Origin: Gammaproteobacteria bacterium UBA7310
GTDB lineage: Bacteria > Pseudomonadota > Gammaproteobacteria > Pseudomonadales > Ketobacteraceae
Direction of reading: 5' to 3'
Assembly (NCBI GenBank): GCA_002471665.1
Contig: DKQK01000034.1
Coordinates: forward strand, 1-6,731
Length of the DNA: 6,731 nucleotides
The notes under the pieces were generated by a model that had not been told where the DNA came from, did no database searches, and saw only the letters and a list, made by a program, of their open reading frames with translations. A program made the translations under genes and the position numbers. Below, in pieces: positions 1-5,812 of the stretch. Position 1 is the first letter of the stretch. Every line of letters begins with the position of its first letter.

Positions 1-25
1 TTCAGCCGACTTCTTAACCTGCTTT

Positions 26-50
26 ACGCCGCGCACTGCGGCGTTTTTTT
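26..50 (+). terminator. Intrinsic terminator for a plus-strand gene left of the window
   Basis: A perfect 7-bp stem (26-32 with 38-44) closes a 5-nt loop, and a run of seven T begins at the stem base (44-50). The T run is on the plus strand, so the terminator serves a gene entering from the left. A plus-strand frame ends in TAA at 15-17, nine bases before the stem, and could be that gene's C-terminus. In E. coli and Pseudomonas yhbY faces greA from this side, so yhbY is a reasonable but unproven guess. On the minus strand the same hairpin has no U tract and would terminate poorly. The T run overlaps the stop codon of the converging membrane protein gene. Confidence 0.8.
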
Positions 51-468
51 ATTCCCGGCTACGTCTAACGGCAAAATAGGCCAGGCCGGATAACGCCTGC
101 ACCACCGCCACCGCATTCGCCATTGCTCCCACTGCGGGAACATGCAGGCTCGCCAACATTCCCAGAGCGCTCAGACCAACCGGCATCAGCGCACACCACT
201 GCATCCATGATACGGCAACCTGAGCGCGCTGCATCCACAACAAAACCAGCAAGACCAGGGTCAGCCCGGATACCGTCAACCACTGCATTTTGTATACGGC
301 CAATGGCACGCCAGCGGGCACCTGACTGTCATAAAATGGCAGCCATACCAGCACGAACAACCAGACGGCCCCAAGCAACAGGACTTCTATTGCCTGCAGC
401 AGAAAGCGCGGTGTTAAATCGCGCTCCCCTGATTGCGGTGCTTGCGGTTGGAGTGGGATTTTCTGCAT
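49..468 (-). CDS. Small four-helix membrane protein of unknown function
   Basis: This encodes a 139-residue protein that I do not recognise. After a polar N-terminus of about 20 residues come four hydrophobic stretches, at roughly residues 22-45, 60-79, 87-108 and 112-134, and then a basic tail (RRSRE). That pattern predicts an inner-membrane protein with four helices and short loops, and no signal peptide. I see no catalytic motif. The hydrophobic pattern and full-length open frame make it a real gene. The ATG at 468-466 has no clear Shine-Dalgarno sequence, and no better start lies inside the frame. It begins 12 nt past the strong terminator that ends greA, so it needs readthrough or its own promoter. 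The stop (TAA, 51-49) lies in the T tract of the converging terminator. Pseudomonas also carries a small hypothetical gene between greA and yhbY, so this may be its positional counterpart. Function cannot be assigned. Confidence 0.8.
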   Translation of the reverse strand: MQKIPLQPQAPQSGERDLTPRFLLQAIEVLLLGAVWLFVLVWLPFYDSQVPAGVPLAVYKMQWLTVSGLTLVLLVLLWMQRAQVAVSWMQWCALMPVGLSALGMLASLHVPAVGAMANAVAVVQALSGLAYFAVRRSRE

Positions 469-480
469 GGAACACGCACA

Positions 481-510
481 AAGAAAAGGGCGGTTACCCG
501 CCCTTTTCTT
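481..510 (-). terminator. Strong terminator overlapping the greA stop codon
   Basis: A perfect 13-bp stem (510-498 with 493-481 in minus-strand reading) closes a 4-nt loop. The GC-rich top is GGGCGG/CCGCCC and the A/T-rich base is AAGAAAA/TTTTCTT, so the base also supplies the U-rich tail. The last two bases of the greA TAA stop (511-509) lie in the stem. The symmetric A/T base means it could work in both directions. It separates greA from the membrane protein gene, whose ATG is only 12 nt past the stem. Confidence 0.85.
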
Positions 511-985
511 ATATGTGCTTTACCTTGATTATCTCGTACACCACAGTTCCCCCGGGTGTGTCGACAGCGACTTCATCCCCTTCCATTTTACCGATGAGGC
601 CACGGGCAATGGGCGAGTTAACCGACAGTTTCCCCTGTTTGATATCCGCCTCGTCATCACCGACCACCTGGAAGGTCTTCTCCTGATCTTTATCCACATC
701 ATACAGATCAACGGTGACACCAAAGATCACCTTACCACTGTTGTCGATCTTGGAGATGTCGATGATCTGGGCATTGCCCAACTTACCTTCTATCTCCATG
801 ATTCGGCCTTCAACAAACCCCTGCTCCTCTCGGGCAGCGTGGTATTCCGCGTTTTCCTTAAGATCGCCGTGCTCACGGGCCTCGGCAATGGCCGCCACGA
901 TTCGTGGCCGTTCCACCCGCTTCAGATGATCCAGTTCTTGTCGTAACTTTTCCGCGCCATTCACGGTCATTGGAAATCGATTCAT
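509..985 (-). CDS. greA: Transcription elongation factor GreA
   Basis: GreA enters the secondary channel of backtracked RNA polymerase and stimulates cleavage of the extruded RNA 3' end, restarting stalled complexes in the cytoplasm. The protein has 158 residues, the same length as E. coli GreA. The N-terminal coiled coil covers about residues 1-75. Its tip loop EHGDLKENAEYH carries the conserved acidic pair Asp41 and Glu44 that holds the catalytic Mg. The C-terminal FKBP-like domain includes VGDDEAD, ISVNSPIARGLIGK (with L for the leading I here) and a final TPGG region. The ATG at 985-983 overlaps the carB TGA in an ATGA junction, and a GGAG Shine-Dalgarno (997-994) lies 8 nt upstream inside carB, so translation is probably coupled to carB. 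An internal ATG at codon 6 matches a conserved methionine and is not the likely start. The gene ends in a strong terminator. Identity is very secure. Confidence 0.98.
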   Translation of the reverse strand: MNRFPMTVNGAEKLRQELDHLKRVERPRIVAAIAEAREHGDLKENAEYHAAREEQGFVEGRIMEIEGKLGNAQIIDISKIDNSGKVIFGVTVDLYDVDKDQEKTFQVVGDDEADIKQGKLSVNSPIARGLIGKMEGDEVAVDTPGGTVVYEIIKVKHI

Positions 986-3900
986 GCTAGTAACTCCGCG
1001 TGCAAATCCTGTAATCGTCGAACCACTATCTCCACATCTGAATTCAACGCCGCACAGATGGCCTGCGCGCCAGCGATGGTTGTGGTATAGGCCACTTTAT
1101 TCTGCAGCGCTTCACGGCGAATATGATAAGAATCCGCCACCGCCTGGGTACCTTCAGTGGTGTTGACGATCAGATCTACATCTTTGTTCTTGATAGCATC
1201 CACAATATGCGGACGCCCTTCTTTCACTTTATTGATCTGTTTTACTTCCAGACCGGCGTCTTTGATCATCCGCGCCGTGCCACCGGTGGCCACCAACTTA
1301 AAGCCAAGTTCGGTGAGCTGACGGGCCACGTCGACGGCCGCGGGTTTATCGCTCTCACGTACACTGATAAAGACAGTGCCTTTGGTGGGAAGTTTCTCGC
1401 CTGCACCCAGGGAAGCCTTACCGAAAGCTTCACCGAACTCATCACCCACGCCCATCACTTCACCGGTGGATTTCATTTCCGGCCCCAGAATCGGATCAAC
1501 ACCCTGGAACTTGGCGAAGGGAAACACGGCCTCTTTAACAAAGTAGTGCTTGGGTACAATTTCGGTGGTGAAACCCTGTTCCTGCAATGAGGTTCCCGCC
1601 ATACAACGTGCGGCCACTTTTGCCAGGGACACGCCGATACACTTGGATACGAACGGCACGGTACGGGAAGCCCTGGGATTCACTTCCAACACATAAACTT
1701 CGTTACGCTTGACCGCAAACTGAACGTTCATCAGCCCCACCACACCCAACTCCAGGGCCATTTTGCGGGACTGCTCACGCATGATGTCCTGCACGTCCTG
1801 ATTCAGGTTATAGGGAGGCAGCGAACAGGCGGAATCGCCAGAATGCACACCGGCCTGCTCAATATGCTGCATCAAACCACCGATAACCACCTGCTTGCCA
1901 TCGGATACGGCGTCCATGTCCACTTCGATGGCATCATCCAGAAACCGATCCAGCAACACCGGCGCATCGTTGGATACGCTGACCGCCTCAGTCATATAGC
2001 GACGCAGCTCGGATTCCTTATACACAATCTCCATGGCGCGACCACCCAGCACATAGGAAGGACGAACCACCAGCGGATAGCCGATTTCCTCAGCGTAGCG
2101 CACGGCTTCTTCCGTGGAGCGGGCCGTTCTGTTGGGCGGCTGGCGCAACTTTAAGCGTTCGATCATCTGCTGGAATCGTTCACGGTCTTCCGCACGGTCA
2201 ATGGCATCCGGGGTGGTGCCAATGATGGGCACACCGGCCGCTTCCAGATCGCGGGCCAGTTTCAGGGGTGTCTGACCGCCGAACTGGACGATAACCCCTT
2301 TCGGCTTTTCCAGATTCACGATGGCCAGCACATCTTCAAGGGTAACCGGCTCGAAGTACAAGCGATCGGAGGTGTCATAATCCGTGGATACTGTTTCGGG
2401 ATTGCAGTTCACCATAATGGTTTCATAGCCATCATCCCGCATGGCCAGGGCCGCATGCACACAGCAATAATCGAATTCGATGCCCTGACCAATTCGGTTA
2501 GGACCACCACCCAGCACCATGATTTTGTCACGGTTACTGGGTTCAGCTTCGCACTCTTCCTCGTAAGTCGAGTACATATACGCAGTGGTGGTCGCAAACT
2601 CGGCTGCACAGGTATCGACGCGCTTGTAAACGGGTTTGATGCCCATTTCCTCACGGCGCTTACGCACCTGTTTTTCGGACACACCCAACAGTTTGGACAG
2701 ACGGGCGTCCGAGAATCCTTTACGTTTCAGTTGCCAGAAGCGGTCTCTGGTCATATCACCGATGGCAGATTTCACCAGCATCAGCTCGTCGCGAATGATG
2801 TCCTCGATCTGCACCAGATACCAGGGGTCAATACCGGTGCACTGGTACACTTCATCAATGCTCATGCCGGCCCGGAAGGCATCACCCAGCACCCAGATCC
2901 GATTCGGGCCGGGGTTTTTCAGCAGGTTCAGCAGCTGATCCCGCACATCATCGGCTTCCAGATCCAGGTACGGATCAAAACCATCGGCACCCACTTCCAG
3001 GCCGCGCAGCGCTTTTTGCATTGACTCCTGGAAGGTGCGGCCGATCGCCATCACTTCGCCCACGGATTTCATCTGAGTGGTAAGCGTGGGGGTGGATTTG
3101 ACGAACTTTTCAAAATTGAAGCGCGGTATTTTCGTCACCACGTAATCAATGGAAGGCTCAAAAGATGCCGGAGTATTGCCGCCGGTAATGTCGTTTTGCA
3201 GCTCATCCAGGGTGTAGCCCACCGCCAGCTTGGCCGCCACCTTGGCAATGGGAAAGCCGGTTGCCTTGGAGGCCAGCGCCGAAGAGCGCGACACCCGCGG
3301 GTTCATTTCAATCACCACCAGGCGGCCGGTGTTGGGACACATGCCGAACTGCACGTTGGAACCACCGGTTTCCACGCCGATCTCACGCAGTACAGCCAAT
3401 GAGGCATCCCGCAGGATCTGGTATTCCTTATCGGTGAGAGTCTGAGCCGGGGCAACGGTGATGGAGTCACCGGTATGAACACCCATGGGATCGAAATTTT
3501 CAATGGAACAGACAATGATGCAGTTGTCGTTTTTATCCCGCACCACTTCCATTTCATACTCTTTCCAGCCAATGAGGGATTCATCAATCAGCAATTCATT
3601 GGTGGGTGACAAATCCAGGCCACGCTCACAGATTTCCACAAATTCATCGCGGTTATAGGCAATCCCGCCACCGGACCCCCCCATGGTAAAAGAGGGGCGG
3701 ATAATGCAGGGGAAACCCAGCACATCCAGTACCTGCAGGGCTTCTTCCATACTGTGGGCGATCTGAGCCCGCGGTGTTTCCAGACCAATGGACTTCATGG
3801 CTTTATCAAAGCGCTCACGGTCTTCTGCTTTATCGATGGCATCCTGGGTGGCACCGATCAACTCCACACCGAATTGCTCCAGCACACCTTTTTTGGCCAG

Positions 3901-4203
3901 ATCCAGAGCACAGTTCAGTGCTGTTTGCCCACCCATGGTGGGCAGCAGGGCATCGGGGCGCTCCTGCTCGATGACCTTGGCCACGGTTTTCCATTCCACC
4001 GGTTCGATATAGGTGGCATCCGCCATGGCGGGATCAGTCATGATTGTGGCCGGGTTGGAATTCACCAGAATGACGCGGAACCCCTCTTCCCGCAGGGCTT
4101 TACAGGCTTGCGCGCCGGAGTAGTCAAATTCGCAGGCCTGCCCGATCACAATGGGACCGGCACCCAGAATCAAAATACTTTGTATGTCAGTACGTTTTGG
4201 CAT
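982..4203 (-). CDS. carB: Carbamoyl phosphate synthetase large subunit
   Basis: CarB (EC 6.3.5.5) uses two ATP, bicarbonate and ammonia channelled from CarA to make carbamoyl phosphate for arginine and pyrimidine synthesis. It has 1073 residues, like E. coli CarB. The two homologous ATP-grasp halves are visible: the carboxyphosphate half (about 1-400) with Arg129, Arg169, Glu215, Gln285, Glu299 and Asn301 in MNPRVSRSS, then an oligomerisation region (about 401-553), then the carbamoyl phosphate half (about 554-935) with Arg714, Glu760, Glu840 and Asn842 in VNPRASRT. The C-terminal MGS-like allosteric domain (about 936-1073) keeps the UMP/IMP residues Lys953, Thr973, Thr976, Lys992, Asn1014 and Thr1016. 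The ornithine residues His780, Glu782, Asp790, Glu891, Tyr1039 and Thr1041 are also present, so ornithine activation and nucleotide control are expected. Residue roles come from the E. coli enzyme, with a one-residue offset in the second half. The ATG is preceded by AGGA (4211-4208) and lies 17 nt after carA. Confidence 0.99.
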   Translation of the reverse strand: MPKRTDIQSILILGAGPIVIGQACEFDYSGAQACKALREEGFRVILVNSNPATIMTDPAMADATYIEPVEWKTVAKVIEQERPDALLPTMGGQTALNCALDLAKKGVLEQFGVELIGATQDAIDKAEDRERFDKAMKSIGLETPRAQIAHSMEEALQVLDVLGFPCIIRPSFTMGGSGGGIAYNRDEFVEICERGLDLSPTNELLIDESLIGWKEYEMEVVRDKNDNCIIVCSIENFDPMGVHTGDSITVAPAQTLTDKEYQILRDASLAVLREIGVETGGSNVQFGMCPNTGRLVVIEMNPRVSRSSALASKATGFPIAKVAAKLAVGYTLDELQNDITGGNTPASFEPSIDYVVTKIPRFNFEKFVKSTPTLTTQMKSVGEVMAIGRTFQESMQKALRGLEVGADGFDPYLDLEADDVRDQLLNLLKNPGPNRIWVLGDAFRAGMSIDEVYQCTGIDPWYLVQIEDIIRDELMLVKSAIGDMTRDRFWQLKRKGFSDARLSKLLGVSEKQVRKRREEMGIKPVYKRVDTCAAEFATTTAYMYSTYEEECEAEPSNRDKIMVLGGGPNRIGQGIEFDYCCVHAALAMRDDGYETIMVNCNPETVSTDYDTSDRLYFEPVTLEDVLAIVNLEKPKGVIVQFGGQTPLKLARDLEAAGVPIIGTTPDAIDRAEDRERFQQMIERLKLRQPPNRTARSTEEAVRYAEEIGYPLVVRPSYVLGGRAMEIVYKESELRRYMTEAVSVSNDAPVLLDRFLDDAIEVDMDAVSDGKQVVIGGLMQHIEQAGVHSGDSACSLPPYNLNQDVQDIMREQSRKMALELGVVGLMNVQFAVKRNEVYVLEVNPRASRTVPFVSKCIGVSLAKVAARCMAGTSLQEQGFTTEIVPKHYFVKEAVFPFAKFQGVDPILGPEMKSTGEVMGVGDEFGEAFGKASLGAGEKLPTKGTVFISVRESDKPAAVDVARQLTELGFKLVATGGTARMIKDAGLEVKQINKVKEGRPHIVDAIKNKDVDLIVNTTEGTQAVADSYHIRREALQNKVAYTTTIAGAQAICAALNSDVEIVVRRLQDLHAELLA

Positions 4204-4220
4204 TGCATCCTACCGTTGCG

Positions 4221-5357
4221 TTAATTGGCTTGCTTGGCGCGTTCCTGCATCAGTTCGACAAAATGATCGAACAGAGGTGCAGCATCATGGGGGCCGGGGC
4301 TGGCTTCCGGGTGACCCTGAAAACTGAATGCGGGCTTATCTGTGCGATGAATCCCCTGTAGGGAGCCATCGAACAATGAACGATGAGTGGCCCGCAGATT
4401 ATCAGGCAGGGTATCTTCATCAGCGGCAAAGCCGTGATTCTGGCTGGTGATCAGCACAGTCTTATCATCCAGATTCTGCACCGGGTGATTGGCCCCGTGG
4501 TGACCGAATTTCATTTTCACGGTTTTGGCACCACTGGCCAACGCCAACAGCTGATGACCCAGACAGATCCCGAATACCGGTATATCGGTTTCCAGAATCT
4601 CTTTGATGGCTTTGATGGCGTAGTCGCAGGGTTCCGGATCACCGGGACCGTTGGATAAAAAGATGCCGTCCGGATTCATGGCCAGCACATCGCTGGCAGG
4701 GGTTTGCGCCGGCACCACGGTGAGCTCGCAACCGCGATCCACCAGCATACGCAGAATATTGCGCTTCACCCCGTAGTCATAGGCCACCACCTTGTATTGG
4801 CCAGCCTCATGACGGGCATGCCCCTTACCCCAGGACCAGGATCCTTCAGCCCAGAAATAGGGTTCGGAAACCGTCACTTCCTTAGCCAAATCCATGCCTT
4901 TAAGGCCACCAAAGCCCCGGGCAGCCGCCAGAGCCACCTCTTCATCCACATCACCGGCCATTATGCAGCCGCCCAATGCGCCTTTCTCCCGCAGGATTCG
5001 GGTCAGCTTGCGGGTGTCGATATCGGCGATACCCACCACGCCGTTATCACGCAGGTATTCATCCAGATTCTTCTGGCGCCGCCAGTTGCTGGCCATTAAC
5101 GGCAGGTTCCGGATGATGAGGCCAGCCGCCCAAATCTGGCGGGATTCCTCGTCCTCCTCGGTGACGCCGGTATTGCCAATGTGGGGATAGGTCAGGGTGA
5201 CCATCTGGCGGGCATAGGATGGGTCGGTCAGGATTTCCTGATAACCGGTCATCGCAGTATTAAAAACTACTTCGCCTACGGATTGCCCGTCGGCTCCAAT
5301 GGATACACCCCGAAACAGGGTGCCGTCTTCTAGGGCCAAAATGGCTGGTTTGTTCAA
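4221..5357 (-). CDS. carA: Carbamoyl phosphate synthetase small subunit, probable TTG start
   Basis: CarA hydrolyses glutamine and passes ammonia through an internal tunnel to CarB. Residues below are numbered from the upstream ATG (5369-5367, 382 aa). The N-terminal CPSase domain (about 1-150) carries VGEVVFNTAMTGYQEILTDP. The C-terminal class I glutamine amidotransferase domain (about 193-378) has LSNGPGDPEPCDY, the nucleophile Cys269 in GICLGHQLL, and the His353/Glu355 pair in QGHPEASPGPHDA, so the triad is complete. I prefer the TTG at 5357-5355, giving 378 aa. It has a GGAGG 5 nt upstream, whereas the ATG has no Shine-Dalgarno. The protein then begins (M)NKPAILALEDG, which lines up with the Pseudomonas CarA start I remember (MTKPAILALADG). 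The gene lies downstream of a long leader with an intrinsic terminator. It precedes carB by 17 nt and is clearly cotranscribed with it. Identity is certain; the start is about 75% sure. Confidence 0.97.
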   Translation of the reverse strand: MNKPAILALEDGTLFRGVSIGADGQSVGEVVFNTAMTGYQEILTDPSYARQMVTLTYPHIGNTGVTEEDEESRQIWAAGLIIRNLPLMASNWRRQKNLDEYLRDNGVVGIADIDTRKLTRILREKGALGGCIMAGDVDEEVALAAARGFGGLKGMDLAKEVTVSEPYFWAEGSWSWGKGHARHEAGQYKVVAYDYGVKRNILRMLVDRGCELTVVPAQTPASDVLAMNPDGIFLSNGPGDPEPCDYAIKAIKEILETDIPVFGICLGHQLLALASGAKTVKMKFGHHGANHPVQNLDDKTVLITSQNHGFAADEDTLPDNLRATHRSLFDGSLQGIHRTDKPAFSFQGHPEASPGPHDAAPLFDHFVELMQERAKQAN

Positions 5358-5362
5358 GCCAA

Positions 5363-5367
5363 CCTCC
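5363..5367 (-). promoter_or_regulatory. Shine-Dalgarno that selects the carA TTG start
   Basis: GGAGG sits 5 nt before TTG (5357-5355) and overlaps the last base of the upstream in-frame ATG (5369-5367). A ribosome bound here cannot use that ATG. The ATG itself is preceded by a C/A-rich stretch with no anti-16S complementarity. Confidence 0.7.
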
Positions 5368-5424
5368 ATTGCTGGTCGATGCGGGTGCTAAGTTCGATGT
5401 TACGGCAACTCGTTCACCAGTTGC

Positions 5425-5463
5425 AAAAAAGCGGAATAGATTCAAAGAGATCCATCCCGCTTT
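5425..5463 (-). terminator. Intrinsic terminator in the carA leader (probable attenuator)
   Basis: On the minus strand a 14-bp stem (5463-5450 with 5441-5428, two G-U pairs) closes an 8-nt loop. A run of six T (5430-5425) follows the GC-rich core AGCGGG/CCGCT. It lies about 68 nt upstream of the preferred carA start and downstream of the only good promoter in the gap. It also lies some 360 nt past the dapB stop, so it is better read as an attenuator for carA than as the dapB terminator. It could still stop dapB readthrough. Confidence 0.75.
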
Positions 5464-5508
5464 GTTGATTCTGTTACTGGCTTGATCAGGTGCTTGGTGT
5501 GATATGGC

Positions 5509-5534
5509 GGCTTTTTCACCCTCTGAAAAACGCC
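5509..5534 (-). promoter_or_regulatory. Stem-loop in the carA leader upstream of the terminator
   Basis: TTTTTCA (5530-5524) pairs perfectly with TGAAAAA (5518-5512). A bulged G at 5531 is followed by GGC/GCC (5534-5532 with 5511-5509), and the loop is GAGGG. No T tract follows, so it is not itself a terminator. The loop and its 3' edge contain GAGGGTG, a Shine-Dalgarno-like run touching a GTG. The 3' arm sequence AAAAAGC can also pair with GCTTTTT of the downstream terminator. A role in attenuation is inference. Confidence 0.45.
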
Positions 5535-5642
5535 AGGCCGAACAAGAGCGGGCTTGATACAGCGAACTGCTAAGCCTTGCTTAAGGTCGGTTGGTGAGTG
5601 ATTGGATGAAGAACCGCTCCACCATGGAGCTGATCGGGCGCT

Positions 5643-5671
5643 ATTTTATCGAATTGGAGGTATGGCGTCTA
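5643..5671 (-). promoter_or_regulatory. Candidate sigma70 promoter for carA
   Basis: The -35 element is TAGACG (5671-5666, 4 of 6 to TTGACA). The spacer is exactly 17 bases, and the -10 is TAAAAT (5648-5643, 5 of 6 to TATAAT). The predicted start is near 5637-5634. It is the best promoter-like pair I found in the dapB-carA gap and points at carA. The -10 overlaps the stop of the CxxCH micro-frame. Confidence 0.45.
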
Positions 5672-5750
5672 TTGCTTTGTGGCATTCGGCACACTGCCAC
5701 ACCACCAGATCCCATTTCTGCTGCAATTGACCGCCTGTAACGGGGTTCAC
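5646..5750 (-). other. 34-codon open frame with a CxxCH motif (doubtful gene)
   Basis: A frame opening at GTG (5750-5748) and ending in TAA (5648-5646) would encode 34 residues ending WQCAECHKAIDAIPPIR. CxxCH is the haem c or metal-binding signature, and the composition looks protein-like. Against a gene: the only purine-rich run (AAGGG) touches the GTG with no spacing, a TAA lies directly upstream in frame, the start lies in a stem-loop, and there is no export signal for haem attachment. A TTG at 5726-5724 with AGGCGG four bases before it would give 26 residues. It could be a small zinc-binding protein, a remnant of a longer gene, or chance. Confidence 0.15.
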
Positions 5751-5776
5751 CCCTTAACAGCAGGCGGTAGCAGCAG
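5718..5776 (-). repeat. Large nested inverted repeat downstream of dapB
   Basis: In minus-strand reading, CTGCTG (5776-5771) pairs with CAGCAG (5723-5718). Inside it CCGCCTG (5767-5761) pairs with CAGGCGG (5737-5731). At the centre GGGG/CCCC (5753-5750 with 5745-5742) closes a TGAA tetraloop. An alternative inner pairing is CTGT..AA with TTACAG. The direct repeat GCCTGCTG occurs twice (5778-5771 and 5765-5758). No T tract follows, so it is not a standard intrinsic terminator. It could be an RNA-stabilising 3' structure for dapB, a REP-like element or part of a small RNA. No second copy is in the window. Confidence 0.55.
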
Positions 5777-5812
5777 GCAGGCCCGCTTAATACCCGCCGG
5801 CTGCAAAGGGGT

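Larger units (their letters stand above)
5358..5637 (-). promoter_or_regulatory. Long carAB 5' leader with attenuator-like architecture
   Basis: If transcription starts from the promoter at 5671-5643, the carA message has about 280 untranslated bases. In order, the leader holds a possible 14-codon peptide (5625-5581), several short helices, a T/A-rich hairpin (5534-5509), an intrinsic terminator (5463-5425), a 6-bp hairpin (5424-5405) and then the carA ribosome binding site. carAB is regulated by both arginine and pyrimidines in the enterobacteria and pseudomonads I know, which fits a regulatory leader. I see no convincing ArgR operator of the E. coli type. The role of the leader is inferred from layout; the hairpins are visible directly. 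Confidence 0.55.

Noticed and set aside
123..686. Plus-strand frame of 187 codons across the membrane gene, terminator and greA end
   Set aside because: It crosses a 13-bp terminator stem and two well-supported minus-strand genes; its residues are Pro/Ala/Arg/Ser-rich, as in an antisense shadow.
467..946. Plus-strand frame of 159 codons opposite greA
   Set aside because: It mirrors greA exactly, shows no recognisable protein features, and greA is certain on the other strand.
982..4203. Internal duplication in carB as a recent repeat or fusion
   Set aside because: The two similar halves are the ancient ATP-grasp duplication of every CarB; the DNA is not repetitive.
5260..5445. Minus-strand TTG frame of 61 codons starting in the leader terminator and overlapping the carA start
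   Set aside because: It runs into carA out of frame, has an Arg/Ser-rich tail typical of a shifted frame, and only a poor Shine-Dalgarno.
5435..5446. TTTGAATCTATTC as an E. coli-type ArgR operator half
   Set aside because: The spacing between TGAAT and ATTC is 2 instead of about 4 bases, there is no paired second box, and the bases are explained by the terminator loop and 3' arm.
5641..5715. Minus-strand ATG frame of 24 codons overlapping the CxxCH frame
   Set aside because: It has no Shine-Dalgarno, low-complexity Gly/Ser/Arg content and no recognisable motif; the frame is open upstream into dapB without any start.
5662..5730. Plus-strand ATG frame of 22 codons preceded by GGAGG
   Set aside because: The GGAGG is one base from the ATG, too close to work, and the peptide shows nothing recognisable.
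5731..5767. Integron attC-like or attachment site
   Set aside because: The element is an inverted repeat, but it lacks the paired core-site ends expected of attC, and no integrase or cassette lies nearby.
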